Shown piece by piece: positions 31,048 to 42,490 of a stretch of DNA of 64,000 nucleotides. The position numbers and the translations under genes were made by a program. How positions within the stretch are numbered: position 1 is the first letter of the stretch; each line of letters starts with the position of its first letter. The notes below the pieces were generated by a model. That model worked only from the letters and a program-made list of their open reading frames with translations. It made no database searches and was not told the DNA's origin. Source of the DNA: Streptococcus hyointestinalis (lineage in GTDB: Bacteria; Bacillota; Bacilli; Lactobacillales; Streptococcaceae); assembly GCF_011039275.1 (NCBI RefSeq), contig NZ_JAAKGB010000001.1:682001-746000 (forward strand). Direction: 5' to 3'.

Positions 31048-31289
31048 GGTGTCCAAAGAGAAGCGTCGTAGTTCGTGTTTGGTGGGGTGGTATTTGGTTT
31101 AGTAGACCGCATATCGAGGGGGTGGCAGACGGAGCTTGCTAGACTTTTGGGTCAGTAGTCGAGAAACATTGTGGCATGGTCGTCCTAATGAAAGAAATGT
31201 CCGGTTATGTCCTAAACAGCGTGACTAGTCGTTTAAAACAGGTCTCTTTTTTGGAGCCCGGTGGAAAGTATAAATGGAGGAAGAGGATA
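31048..31289 (+). ncRNA. Putative Mn2+ (yybP-ykoY) riboswitch leader
   Basis: A 240-base non-coding leader runs from the DUF1934 stop to the ATPase start. It begins AAAGAGAAGCGTCGTAG, resembling the AAAGGGGAGTAGC opening of yybP-ykoY RNAs, has internal paired segments (TAGACCGC, GTCAG) and ends in a likely intrinsic terminator (31219-31252: GTGACT ... GGTCTC followed by six T). In streptococci this riboswitch precedes P-type ATPases that export Mn2+/Ca2+. Family assignment is from memory of the consensus and context; a covariance search would settle it. Confidence 0.5.
31219..31252 (+). terminator. Riboswitch-associated terminator
   Basis: AGCGTGACT ... AGGTCTCTTTTTT forms a stem (one base damaged on the 5' side) with a six-base T run, 38 bases before the ATPase start. 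It is the likely expression platform of the leader. Confidence 0.5.
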
Positions 31290-34004
31290 GTGGCGAAAGA
31301 ACGAAAGAAAGCAAGCTGATATCCTCAGAGTCAAAGAGACGTGCTAGAAGTTGTTGAGTCAAGTATTGACGGACTCACAAATCAAGAAGTCAAGGCATGC
31401 TGAGACGACTATGGACATAATGAGCTAGAAGAAGCAGAGAAGCGCTCTCTTGGAGCGGTATTTTTGGACCAGTTTAAAGATTTGAAGATGATCGTATTGC
31501 TGGTAGCGGCAGTCTTGTTTGTCCTAATCGTAGGGGGTGAGGGTGTGACAGACGCTCTGATCGTATTGACTGTTGTGGTTTTAAACGCTGCCTTTGGTGG
31601 CTATTAGGAAGGACAAGCTGCAGCCGCCATTGAAGCCCAGAAAAGCATGTCGAGCCCACTTGCTAGGGTGTGCCGTGACGGGCATGTGGTCGAAGTGGAT
31701 TCCAATGACTAGGTGCCCGGAGATATTGGATTACCTGAGGCGGGGGATGTTGTCCCAGCTGATCTGAGCCATTTAGAAACAGCTTCGCACAAAATCGAAG
31801 AAGCAGCGCTGACGGGTGAGTTTGTTCCTGTTGAGAAGGAGGCAGACGCCGAGGTTGCGGCCGACGCTGGGATTGGGGATAGGCACAATATGGCTTACCA
31901 AAACTCAAACGTTGCGTACGGACGAGGCGTTGGGGATGTAACCAACACTGGTAGGTACACTGAGGTAGGACATATCGCCGGTAGGTTAGCGAGCGCTGAT
32001 GAGACGGACATACTGCTCAAACAAAACCGTACCCAGCTCACAAAAGTGCTGACTTATGTGGTTATCGTAATTGCAGCTCTGAACTTTGCGGTTGGCGTGT
32101 TATTGCGTGGTGGTGTGCCGATTGCTGGTTTGAAGACAGCCGTTGCCCTTGCGGTAGCAGCTCTCCCAGAGGGGCTTTTTGCTATAGTGACGGATGTCCT
32201 CTCGCTAGGTACACAGACCCTTGCTAAGCGTAATGCCATCGTTTCTAAACTGCCCGCCGTTGAGACGCTTGGTTTCACAGAGATTATTGCGTCAGACAAG
32301 ACTGAAACATTGACCATGAACTAGATGACATTTCAGAAAGTCTTTTACGACGGTAGATGGCACGAAGCGGATGAGACTATAGCTCGCGGACTTGATTTGC
32401 CACGGCTGCGTTCAGATGTATTGGCGTATGATACCAAGATTGACCAAGAAGGTAGGCACACTGGAGACCCAACAGAGACTGCCTTTATCCAGTAGGCGCT
32501 TGACGAGGGCTATGATGTTACGGCTAATATTGAGGCTTACCCTAGGATAGCAGAGGTGCCGTTTGATTCAGAGCGTAAGCACATGTCATCCATTCACCAA
32601 TTGCCAAACGGACAAAATCGGGTTGCCGTAAAGGGTGCTACAGACCAGCTCCTATAACGCTGTACAACACGGGACGATGCTGGCGAGAAAGCACCAATTA
32701 CACAAGACATTACAGACCTTATCGCCGAAAGTAACTCAGCTATGGCGCACCAAGCACTGCGTGTCCTAGCCGGTGCTTACAAGATTATTGACGAGCAGCC
32801 AGAGGAAGTCTCAAATGAAACTGTTGAGCAAGACCTTATCTTTACAGGTCTTGTCGGTTTGATTGACCCAGAGCGTCCAGAAGCTGCGCGAGAGGTTTAA
32901 GTCGCAAAAGGAGAGGGTTTCCGCCCAATCAAGATGACAGGGGACCAACAAGATACCGCTGCAGCTAGTGCTAAGCGTCTTGGTTTCATTGACCCTACTG
33001 ACACTGAGGAACATGTCATTACCAGTGCTGAGTTGGATGAGATGAGCGGTGAGGACGTCCAAAGAGTCATTAAGCAATACTCAGACTATGCCCGGGTGTC
33101 TACAGAGCCCAAGGTACGTATCGTTACGGCTAGGCAAAATGAAGGTAGGGTCGTTGCTATGACCGGCGACGGTGGCAATGACGCACCGTCTCTTAAGACA
33201 GCTGATCTTGGAATAGGTTTGGGAATTCCAGGAACGGAAGTGTCTAAAGGGGCTTTTGATCTGGTGCTGGCTGAAGACAACTTTGCAACCATCATAGGAG
33301 CGGATGAGGGAGGGCGTAAGGGCTTCACAAATATTCAAAAAGCCATCCAATATCTCCTTTCAGCCAACATGGCAGAGGTCATTACCATCTTCTTTGCTAC
33401 CTTCTTTGACTGGGATGTGTAAGAGCCTGGGCATTTGCTTTGGATTAACCGTGTGACAGATACCTTGCCTGCCAGCGCAGTAGGGGAAGAGCCAGCTGAG
33501 CCTGGTGTCCTGAAGCCCAAACCGTGTGCACGCAAGTCCAGCTTCTTCACAGGGGGTGTCCTGGGAGCTCTCAGCTATTAAGGAATATTCCAAACTTTGC
33601 TTGTGCTAGGCGTGAACGACTGGGCAGTGCTTTTCCCAGAGCACGCTGGCAGTAACCACGCTCTGCACGAGGATGCATGGACCAAGGCTTATGCGACGCT
33701 TGGTCTTTTCCAGCTAGTCCATGCCATTAACGTCAAGTCAGACTACCAGTCTATCTTTACCGTTGGACTCATTAAGAGTAGGCACTTTAACTGGGCAATT
33801 TTTGTCGCCTTTGTGCTAGTGATGGCAGCCATGGCCATTTTTGGATTTAACGAGTTATTCCACGTGTCTCAACTCTCTCTGACCCAATGGGGAGTTGTTA
33901 ACGTAGGAAGTCTCCTCAAGGTAGTGCTTGGTGGTATTGACAAAGCTATCCAACGTGCTACAGGACAGGACATAAAAGCTATATTATCAAACGAAAGGAG
34001 TTAA
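31290..34004 (+). CDS. P-type cation-transporting ATPase, CaxP/MgtA-like (interrupted)
   Basis: P2-type ATPase of 904 codons exporting divalent cations (Ca2+ or Mn2+). N-terminal actuator region with SIDGLTNQEVKA, TM1-2 (DLKMIVLLVAAVLFVLI), TGE loop as ALTGEFVPVEKEAD, TM4 ALPEGLFAIVTDVLSL (PEGL core kept, following Pro changed), phosphorylation site ASDKTETLTMN (DKTGT expected), hinge MTGDGGNDAPSLKTADLGIG (GDGVND expected), and C-terminal membrane helices. GTG start after GGAGGAAGAGG. About ten internal stops. Preceded by a probable metal riboswitch, which supports Mn2+/Ca2+ homeostasis. Confidence 0.88.
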
Positions 34005-34006
34005 GC

Positions 34007-34122
34007 ATGCTGAGCTTCTTATTTGTAGTGATTCGCGTTTGCTTAACGAAAGTCTCTTTTCAGAAAATTGTGTAGACAGTTTGGTCGAAAAAGGTGACGA
34101 TGTAAAGGGTACCAATGTCCTA
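34007..34122 (+). CDS. Possible small hydrophobic ORF
   Basis: Weak call. ATG 3 bases after the ATPase stop and after AAAGGAG; the frame begins MLSFLFVVIRVCLTKVSFQK, a hydrophobic start, with two internal stops and an end near 34120. It fills the gap between the ATPase and the ABC transporter gene. It may be a small membrane protein or simply the leader of the next gene. Confidence 0.25.
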
Positions 34123-34134
34123 AAGGGGGTTATC

Positions 34135-35922
34135 GTGGTGGATTTACAGCCAAAGAAAATGTCACGTGAACGCAAAAAAGCGCTCTTGAAACGGCTCAAA
34201 GAGCAAGATTTAGCCAAGCAGCGCTTGATTTATAGATCAGCCATCCTATCTTGGATCCAGTTACTAATGCGGGTGGCCAGTAGTGCACTCATCGCCTACT
34301 ATGTGGCGACAGGCTTTGAGAGGGGCTTTGACCAGCTCAACTGGATTTTCTTTGTCCTAGCTATTTCAGGGCTCAATCTTTTCGGTAGTGGAGTCGCAAG
34401 TTACGCTAAAAATTTGCAAGGTCTAGCGTCACAATACGCTAGAAACCAGCTCAAAACACAGTTATTTGAAGCTGATCAAGTCAAGTCCGCTCAGAATGAG
34501 GGCCAAACGAGTGTAACGGACGTGCTGACGGTTGCCTCACGAGGGGTTGACATTCTTGACGCCTACTACGGTCCCTACCGCAATCAGACCTTGCGGGCGT
34601 ACTTTAACTGTGCGACGGTTATGCTGATAGTCCCTTTACTATATCCTTTGGGCGGAGCTATTTCAGTATTGGGCCTACCCTTGATTCCGAGTTCTATCAT
34701 TCTCATGCAAAAGCGCTCGTGCCATCTCATGAACTGCTACAGGGGGTCTTTTATGGATGTAGGAAATCGCTTTTTGGACGATTTGTTTGGTCCTAATACC
34801 CTTTATACTTATTAGGTAGATGAAAAGTACGTCAAGGATAGTGCCACACAGGAAGAGGATTTCAGGCAGGCGTCTATATTGTTGCTGCGGTATCCGCTGC
34901 AGTCGGTGGGCTAGATGGATGCGGTCATGAATCGGGGTGTAGGCTTGTCGGGCTTCGTGTCGGCGACGCCGCTGCTTTCAGGTCAGATTAGTCTTTTCAC
35001 CATGATTTTCTTTAGCTTCATTGCTACCGAGTTATTTGCGCCTATTCGTGAGCTGGGCTACGGCATGCACTTGGTCATGATGAACACCAAGATGGCGGAT
35101 AGGATTTTTACCGTTCTAGATCGTGTCAAAGAGGATGAAGACAAAGAGGGCAAGACACTGCCCGCCTTTTCACGATTGAGTGTGGAAAGTCGTTCTTCTA
35201 ATTACACAGACGACATAAAAGTGCTGTCACGGCTAGATTTGATCCTAGAAAAAGGACAGGGGCTAGCTGTTGCTGGGCAGTCTGGGCAAGGGAAAATGAC
35301 TCATGCTGGTTTGTTGACATGACGATTAGCGGCAAATGGTGGTGAGCTTTTCCTAGAAGACCTGGCCATTTCCATTCTTGACGCGTAGACCAGCGCAACA
35401 GAAGTGGTCCATGTCTCAAGCGTGAGTTATCTCTTTAACCAGAGCATTTATAACAATCAAGTCCTGGGACGTACCATGACCAGGAAGGAAGTGTAGGCTT
35501 GGGCGGACAAGCACGGTGTTATTCAGAACTTCCATGATTTTCCAGAAGGTATTGATACTCTTGTCGGTGAAAGTGGGAGCGGCCTCTCGCAAGGTCAGCG
35601 TCAGCAAATTCTTTGTGCACGTGGCGTTCGAGCCAAGCGCAGTCTTTACTTTTAGGACGTGATGACCTCAAATGTGGACAGAGACAAAGAGCGGGCCATT
35701 TACGACCGCATCCAGCTGGTGGCAAGAGAAGCTCTGGTCATAGGCATTACGCCCAAGATGGCGCAGGTCATGAATGAGCCTAGGGTGTTTTTCCTAGACG
35801 AGCAGGGCAGTCGTATTGACAGTCCAGAGGTTATAGATGAGACTGTGGCGAGCATCAAGGACTAGGTCGATACGCAAGTCAATTTAGAAAGGGCGGATTC
35901 TAATGGAAACAACGTCAACTAG
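34135..35922 (+). CDS. ABC exporter, fused permease-ATPase, CydD-like (interrupted)
   Basis: About 595 codons. N-terminal basic segment, then six membrane helices (SAILSWIQLLMRVASSALIAYY, LNWIFFVLAISGLNLFG and others), then the ATPase domain: Walker A as GQSGQGKMTHAG (GKTT expected), Q-loop region, signature SGSGLSQGQRQQILCAR near residue 500, Walker B replaced (LYF-stop-D), and D-loop remains. Start at GTG after AAAGGGGG. Seven internal stops, six of them TAG. It overlaps the next ABC gene by 20 bases; the two form a heterodimer. Resembles CydD but the exported substrate is unknown. Confidence 0.75.
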
Positions 35923-37558
35923 ACAGCTGATTCCACGACTTTTGGCTGAGCTGAAGCCCCGTGAACCAGCCATTGGTCCGGCGAGTATCTTTGCTGTGCT
36001 GGGCTTTGTCCTGACCGGGGCTATTCCAGTGCTACACGTCAGACTGACCTTAGCAGCGCTAGTTGCAGAGAAACCAGAGCTTACCAGCCTTGTTATTCTT
36101 CTAGTCGTTGCGCTGTAGTGTGGGCTCTTACGCTACGGAGAGCACTAGTTTGGACACTGGGGAGCTTTTCCTACCTTGGCGGATTTCAGAAATCAAGTCT
36201 TTGACGCATTGCGCCGCTAGGCACCTAGCAAGCTTCACAGAACAGAGAGCGGGCAATTGATTAAGCTGCTGGGTGAGGACATTGAGGCCTTGGAGGGTAT
36301 CTTAGCTTACACCTGAGCTCCTATCGGCACAGTTGTCATTACAGCGCAAATTATGCTGGTCTATCTGGGGCAATATTCGCTCCTCGATGCTGGTCATGCT
36401 TTTGTGACTTATCTGCTGCTTGCAGTGGTCCTTCCTATTCTTATTGCCTAGGTTTTGACGCCAAAACTGGCTAAGCAAAGTCAGGTCAGAAAAGCTTACA
36501 CCAGCGACTTTTCAGAAAGCCTGCGTGGAGCAGCTGACTAGGTGCAATACCATAAAACAACAGAAACATTTGAGCATTAGCAGGCAGAAAGCCAGCAGGT
36601 CAATCCGCTGGAGCGGGAGGGGGCGCAAGTCAACATCATGCCGCAGGCTAGGACGTTATTGGATGTAGGTTTGTCCATAGTGCTGGTGGCTGTGGTCAGC
36701 TTGATGAGGGCGCAGGATGGTGGAGAAGAGCTGTCAGACGCTGTAGCTATGATTGTCGTAGTCTTAGCTTCCTTTGCTCCCTGTTTGGAACTTAGCCGGT
36801 TGCCGATTGGATTTAAACGGGCCATGCATGCAGGATGCCATGTCATTGGGCACTTTGACGAAGCTGAGCCAGCTACGACTGCCACGGCTGTGCAGGATGC
36901 GGAGACTCCTATCGCCTGAGACGAGGTCAGTAGTGCCTATAACAAGCGCAGTCAGCAGGTTTCAGATAAGGAATAAGCTGACTATGACCAGCCTGTCATT
37001 TTTGGAATAGGCGGGCAGTCTGGTGCTGGTACGTAGACGCTAGTCAGGCACACTCTGAGCTGGTACGATGTAGAGTCTGGTAATCACAATCAAGCTGAAA
37101 CAGACATTCGTAGGCATGATAGACAGGGTAAGCAAGCGCACAGTGCCTATATCCCACAGACGGCGCCGATGATCAACCAAACTATTAGGGAAAGTCGGGT
37201 AGTGGCAAGTCCAGCCATCATAGATGAGGACATCTGGCAGGTGTCGGACGCATGTGGTAGGACAAGACGCTTGAAAGAGGCAGAAAGTGGGATGGACACA
37301 GTCGTAAGTCCAAGCCAGTAGTCAGAGGGTGAGCGTCAGCGCTAGGAGCTAATGCGTGCCCGGCTCAAAGAGGCTCAAGTTAATATCTTTGACGAGCTAC
37401 CCAGCAGTCGGGATGCCCTTAGCGAAGCTGCCTTTATCCAGCTGATCGAGACCCACTTTACAGGCACTGTCATTCTCGTAAGTCACTGTGCATCAACGGT
37501 CCCCTCAGCAGAGACCGTATATGCGGACAAAGCTGGTCAACTCCTACTCAAACACTAA
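35903..37558 (+). CDS. ABC exporter, fused permease-ATPase, CydC-like (interrupted)
   Basis: Partner half-exporter, 551 codons. Starts METTSTRQLIPRLLAELKPR, followed by membrane helices (SIFAVLGFVLTGAIPVLHV, SLVILLVVAL and later segments). ATPase domain: Walker A IGGQSGAGT-stop-TL (AAG to ACG and TCG to TAG), Q-loop YIPQTAPMINQTI, signature SQ-stop-SEGERQR, Walker B VNIFDELPS, H-loop SHCAS. Twelve or so internal stops, mostly TAG. Overlaps the upstream gene, so translation is coupled. Followed directly by an ECF S component, so all five transport genes form one unit. Confidence 0.72.
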
Positions 37559-37567
37559 AGCGAGGGT

Positions 37568-38167
37568 ATCAAGAAACAACTCACTGTTAAAGACATGATT
37601 CTTACAGGCACCCTGTCTGCCCTCTACAGTTTCGGTGTGGGGCTCGGGACGCTCTGAGCTGTACGTATCTTTCGCTCGGCAAACATGGTCGAAGTGCCAG
37701 CGGTAGCCGCCCAGATTTGCTGTGTGGTCTAAATGCTCCTTATCGCTAGGGTGCAAAAGGTCTGTGCGGTGCTTCTCAAGGGCGCTATCATGGCAGTCTT
37801 ATTCTTTTTGTCAGGGCATATTAGCTTGGCCTTTTTCCCTCGACGTATCTGCGGATTCCTGGCAGACCTTTTGGCAAAGTCTAGCAATTACAAGAGCCCG
37901 GGGCGCAGTCGTTGGTCCTATGTTAACGTATCTTATGGCAGTCGCGGTCCGAGTTATCACATGTGGTTAATGCGTGACGCCTATATTCAAAAGCTCCTTG
38001 AGCGGGGTAAGGACATGATTTATGTCACGGGAGTTATGGTGGATTTCACTCTGGGGAATGGCCTTTACTTAGCAGGCTTTTTCGTTATTTGCGCTTTGCT
38101 GGGTGGCTGGCTAGGGCCGCGTATGACCAAGAAACATTTCATAGAAAGGGTGGCCAATGGCGCTTGA
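37568..38167 (+). CDS. ECF transporter S component, Trep_Strep family (interrupted)
   Basis: 199-codon membrane protein with about five helices, matching the Trep_Strep/MptS-like substrate-binding subunits of energy-coupling-factor transporters. Blocks: KKQLTVKDMILTGTLSALYS at the start, RSANMVEVPAVAA, MAVLFFLSGHISLAFFP, ICGFLADLLAKS, LMRDAYIQKLLERGKDM and MVDFTLGNGLYLAGFF. Start reads ATC. Two internal stops (TGA, TAA). Substrate not known for this subfamily. T and A components follow. Confidence 0.75.
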
Positions 38168-38831
38168 TGTCAGAACCATAATCCTCTGACGTATCTTATG
38201 CAACCTTCTCATTCTCGACGATGTCACAGGAGTGCTAGAATACACTCTTCTCGCTAGTCTCCTACTGCTCCAAAGCAGCTACGGACCGGGGCAGAAGGTG
38301 CTGGTTTGTCTGCTGAGTTATCACGCTAGTCTCAGCTATGCGGGCGTTGGCAGTATGAGTATGCCAGACGGTCATGCGATAGTGGAGGTAGGTACTAGAC
38401 GACTTTTGCCTAGCTTTATGGCGGGTGGGCTTCTTCTTAGCACGACGACCAGCTACGACCTAGGGCACGGTCATAGGAAATGGCACCAGCCAGAGAGTCT
38501 GCTCTTGACCTTGGCGGGGTGTCTGCGGTATCTGCCCATGATTGGGCAAACCCGCCGCCAGCTACACCGCAATTTGCGCCTGAGGGGCTGGATTACCAGT
38601 CCTTGAAACTATCTGCGCTACCCTCATCGCTATGGCAGCTACCTCATCGTGCCTTTTCTCATTACGCTTTTGGCTCAAGAAGAGGACTTGACCACAGTTG
38701 TCATAACTAAGGGCTTAGCACTAGAGAAAAAGGTCAGCACCGCCTAGCTTCAGCGGTATTATGCTGAAGATTGGAGTTATTGCCTATACTATCTACTGAG
38801 CAGTCTCTGGGTCATACTCAGATTTCATTGA
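38157..38831 (+). CDS. ECF transporter T component (interrupted)
   Basis: Membrane coupling subunit EcfT, 224 codons, overlapping the S component end by 11 bases. Reads ALDVRTI, hydrophobic TLLASLLLLQ and PSFMAGGLLLS, then the coupling-helix region around LTLAGCLRYLPMIGQTRRQL where EcfT carries its Ala-Arg-Gly motif, TKGLALEKKVSTA, and a final hydrophobic helix. Three internal stops. Its TGA overlaps the next start (ATGA expected, TTGA seen). It transmits ATPase movement to the S component. Confidence 0.68.
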
Positions 38832-40198
38832 AGCATGTCGCCCTCACCTATACTTGTGCGAAAAAGCCTGCTGATCAAGTGGTAGATGAGACTATTTCTT
38901 CTGGTGAGTGGGTGTTGGAGACTGGACGCTCTGGTGCTGGCGCGTAGACCTTTTCACGGCTTCTGAGAGGGCTAGTGCTAGATGAGGAGAGCCATTAGGT
39001 AGGGACTGTTGAGGGCGGGAATTGTAGGGATGGACGAGAGACAACGGCAGTTTTTTCTCGTCAAGTAGCCAGCACCTTTCAAGAGCCAGCTCGTCAATTT
39101 TTCCACCAAAGAGTCAAACATGAGCTGGTCTTTCCAGCGGAAAGTCACGGCTAGCCAGCTGAGCTTATCCAAAAATGTCAGACAGAAGTGGCAGCTGCCT
39201 TTGATTTGATACACGTGCTGGAGCGGGATTGCTAGGCGTTGTCAGGTGGTGAGCAGCAGCGACTAGCTATGGCGGTGGCTGTCATGCAGGATACGCCTGA
39301 AATTATCCTAGACGAGCCGACCAGTCAGCTAGAAGCTGCTAGTAGTGCTTAGCTGCGCTCGCAAAGCACCAAGCTGATAAAAGCTGGCAAGACCCTTCTC
39401 AACGCCGAGCCTATACTGGCGTATCTTATGGCCTTGGAGGACAGGGTGTTCTAAATTAACAATGGTAGACTGCTCTATGATTGGTCACCGAGTCAGCTAC
39501 AAGCACTGTCAACGCAAGAAAGACAGCAGCTAGGCTTACGTCAGCTAGACTTGTTTGCTAGTCAGGCCCACCTTGAGCAAAAGAGTCAGGACAGGGCAGC
39601 TAGCCAGTCGTCAGATTTACTAGTCAAGGACTAAGCGCTGTATCCAGATGGCTTACGTAGGTTGCCATTTTTATCCATCCCTTGAGGTAGGGGCCTAGGC
39701 TTGATGGGACATAACGGACGAGGCGCGTATACCTTGGCGCAAAGCCTAGCAGGCGCTAGGAGGGAAAGGCAGGGGCAAAGCACTTGGCAGGGTTTCACTC
39801 TGAAGCCAAAAGACAGGCTAAAGGTGGTCAGCCGCGTTTTGCAAGACGTGCGCCTGAAACTCATCACTGCCCGCGTGAAAGAGGAATTGAACTTGAAACA
39901 AAAGAGAAAAGACCAGCCAGAAGACCAACTCGTCAGTCTAGGCTAGCTTGAGTTACTTGAGCGGCACCTGCAGGAGTTGTCAGGCGGTGAGCAGCAGCGG
40001 CTAATGATTGCAGCCAGTCTCTTGTCGGACGCGTAGGTCTTTAGCTTTGACGAGCTGACTAGCATCCTAGACGGCGACCAGCTCCAAGCCTTAATAGCTC
40101 AAGTCAGCCAGCTCAAAGGGGCTGGCAAGGCTGTACGCATCATAAGCCGTGATGTGGAGCTGGGGGCGCAGGTCCGTGATGCGGAGTACTAGTTATAA
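38828..40198 (+). CDS. ECF transporter A component, two fused ATPase domains (interrupted)
   Basis: About 455 codons with two ABC domains in tandem. First domain: KHVALTYT, Walker A as GRSGAGA-stop-TF, Q-loop STFQEP, signature LSGGEQQRLAMA (intact), Walker B PEIILDEPTSQLE (intact). Second domain: Walker A GHNGRGAYTLA (GAGKST lost), signature LSGGEQQRLMIA (intact), Walker B VFSFDELTSILDG. Ten or more internal stops, mostly TAG. Start TTG overlapping the T-gene stop. It powers the S/T modules just upstream. The frame ends at TAG 40190 or TAA 40196. Confidence 0.75.
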
Positions 40199-40204
40199 AG
40201 ATAA

Positions 40205-40232
40205 AACCACTCATTAGACGAGTGGATTTAAA
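40205..40232 (+). terminator. Terminator after the ECF operon
   Basis: CCACTC-ATTAGAC-GAGTGG (40207-40225) preceded by AAAA and followed by ATTTAAAA. Confidence 0.6.
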
Positions 40233-40319
40233 AGGTTCCCAAATATTGGGCATTCGGTAGCTTAATGTGTAATAATAAAACGAAACTGAAGACAAAGCCA
40301 TTTAGGAGAGAGGACATTT

Positions 40320-41771
40320 AGGACAAATGAGACATTGGAGCAGGGCTTTGAGTGGTACTTAAAAGCTGACGGCAAGCATTGGATGTGACTCACAGAGGAA
40401 GCGCTTCATTTTGCTGAGCTAGGTGTCACGAGCATGTGGTTACCGCCCGCCTAGAAGGTAACGAGCGACCACGATGTGGGCTATGGTATTTAGGAAGTGG
40501 ATGATTTAGGTGAGTATGACCAAAAAGGGACTGTCCGCACCAAACACGGCTTTAAAGACGAGAATCTAAAACGCATCCAAACACTAAAAGAAAGTGGTAT
40601 CTCGTCAATTGCCGATGTTGTCCTAAATCATAAAGCGAGTGCCGATGCGCTGGAGACTTTCACGGTCGTAGAGGTGGACAGCGAGGATCGCACCAAGGTT
40701 TTGACGGAGCCTTATGAGCTTGAGGGATGGACACAGTTTACCGTCCCAGGGCGCAACAAAGCTGACGATGATTTTGATAGGCACTGGTATCATATTACAG
40801 GAACGGACTATAACGCTAGGCGCATCCGCCGGGGCAATTACCAAAGCCAAGGGAACAATGAAGGCTGGGCGCTAGGCGAGTTAGTGGATAAGGGAAATGG
40901 CAGCTACGATTAGCTCATGAATGCTGACCTTGACATCAAACACCCAGAGGTCGTGCAAAATCTACGGGATTGGGCACGGAGGTATAGTGATAGCACTGGT
41001 GTAGAGGGCTTTCGACTGCATGCTGTCACGCATAGTGATGCCTTTTTCATGAACTATATTAGCTGCCGTATCAAGGAGCGCTACGGCGAGGACTTTTACT
41101 TCGTTGGTGAGTAGTGGAACGGTGAGTTGGAGGACAAACGGCATTGTCGGGAAAATATCTATATTCGCTTTGCCTTGATAGATACCCGTTTGCATTACAA
41201 CTTTTTTGGAGAGGGGCTAGCGGGGGAAAAGGATGACCTGTGCCAGCTTTTTGGTAAGACCTGGGTCACGCATTAGCTGGATAAGGCGGCGACTAGTGGG
41301 GAAAGTCAAGATACACAAAGGGGTCACGCCTAGGAGTCTGTTGTGGCAGATTGGTTTAAGCCGATTGCTTATGCGACGATATTAGTGCACAAAGATGGTC
41401 TGCCTTGTGACGTATACGGTGATTATCGTGGTGTATCTGGGGCGCAAGGGCAAGCAAGCATCAAGGCTGGATTGAAGACCTGGTAGCGTAGCTGACGGGA
41501 CATTGCCTATAGTGAGCAGGTGGATTATTTTGGTAAGAAAAGTTGCATTGCTAGGGTGCGCCTTGGTAATGAAACAAGCGCTCCAATTGCGGATGTCCTC
41601 AGTAACCACCAAACCCCAAGTAAGCGCAAGTACGGAGGCAGGAACTACGTCGGACAGAGGTATTATGACTAGATAAAGCCTGACAGTAGCGAGGGCATCA
41701 TAGATGAGGACGGCTTTGGAGAGGTATCTAGCCCCGCTAGAAATGTAGCCGTCTGGTGTCTAAAACGTTAA
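40320..41771 (+). CDS. Cytoplasmic alpha-amylase, GH13 (interrupted)
   Basis: Glycoside hydrolase family 13 enzyme of 483 codons without signal peptide, cutting alpha-1,4-glucans inside the cell. GH13 region I is ADVVLNHKAS near residue 103 (DVVxNH kept), region II GFRLHAVTHSD (GFRLDAVKH expected, so the nucleophile Asp is His), region III YFVGE, and the region IV block is damaged. Start is AGG in AGG-ACA-AAT-GAG (MTNE in the family) after AGGAGAG. About ten internal stops, mostly TAG. Stands alone after a terminator. Confidence 0.85.
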
Positions 41772-41822
41772 CAAAAGTTCACTTTAAGTGGACAAAGAGC
41801 CTAGAAAAAGGGGGAGGAATTT

Positions 41823-42413
41823 TTGGAAGATGTAAACGTCACTATTTTTAAAACCGAAAGCGACGCCTAGCAAGCCTTAACTGAGCTAAAGTCTATCAAG
41901 TAAAGCGAGCGCCCAAAAGTCGCTCAAATTGCCTTAGTGGAAACTGAAGCTGGGCGTTTCGTTGAAAAAGACCTCTTTGATTATGAGGATTTAACAACCA
42001 ACAAAGCTGTAGAAGGTGGGCTTATAGGTGGTCTTGAGGGGCTTTTGGCGGGTCCACTCGGTAAGGTCTTGGGTAATAGCGCAGGCAGTCTTTACTGACT
42101 AGCAACTGGCGTTGCTGTCGATCCAGCAGAAGCGGGTAAGATTGATGTCGTAGCTAAAAAACGCCGAGCAGGAGAGACAGCAGTCGTTGCCCTCGTGCAG
42201 GAAAAAGATGAGTAGGTTCTAGACAGGTACTTTGCCAAACACGATACACAAATCATGCGTTGAAATAGTGCAACGGTAGCTACTGAGATTGGAGAGGCAG
42301 CCAGGGTTTAAGTCAACCATCAAAACCAAGCCAAAGCACCGCTCAAAGTAGAACGCAAAGAGGCCCACAAAGCTAAAGTCGAAGAGCTCAAAAACAGCGC
42401 CAAAGAAAGCTGA
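41823..42413 (+). CDS. Glycine-rich membrane-insertion (DUF1269-like) protein 1 (interrupted)
   Basis: 196 codons. N-terminal ferredoxin-like part (EDVNVTIFKTESDA, QIALVETEAGRF), then a glycine-zipper hydrophobic segment GGLIGGLEGLLAGPLGKVLG near residue 75, and a charged C-terminal helix with RKEAHKAKVEEL. Related to the gene at 43521. Such DUF1269-type proteins occur in stress-induced clusters of streptococci; function unknown. TTG start (ATG expected) after GGGGGAGG. About six internal stops. Confidence 0.6.
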
Positions 42414-42440
42414 GCAAGCTGAAAGTTCTAAACACAAAGA

Positions 42441-42472
42441 GGTTGAGACAAACGTTATCAACCACTATTTTT
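42441..42472 (+). terminator. Terminator after DUF1269-like gene 1
   Basis: GGTTGA (42441-42446) pairs with TCAACC (42458-42463), followed by ACTATTTTT. Confidence 0.45.
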
Positions 42473-42490
42473 AATGATTTATGTCCGATA

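Noticed and set aside
30670..31056. 128-codon minus-strand frame
   Set aside because: Antisense to the DUF1934 gene.
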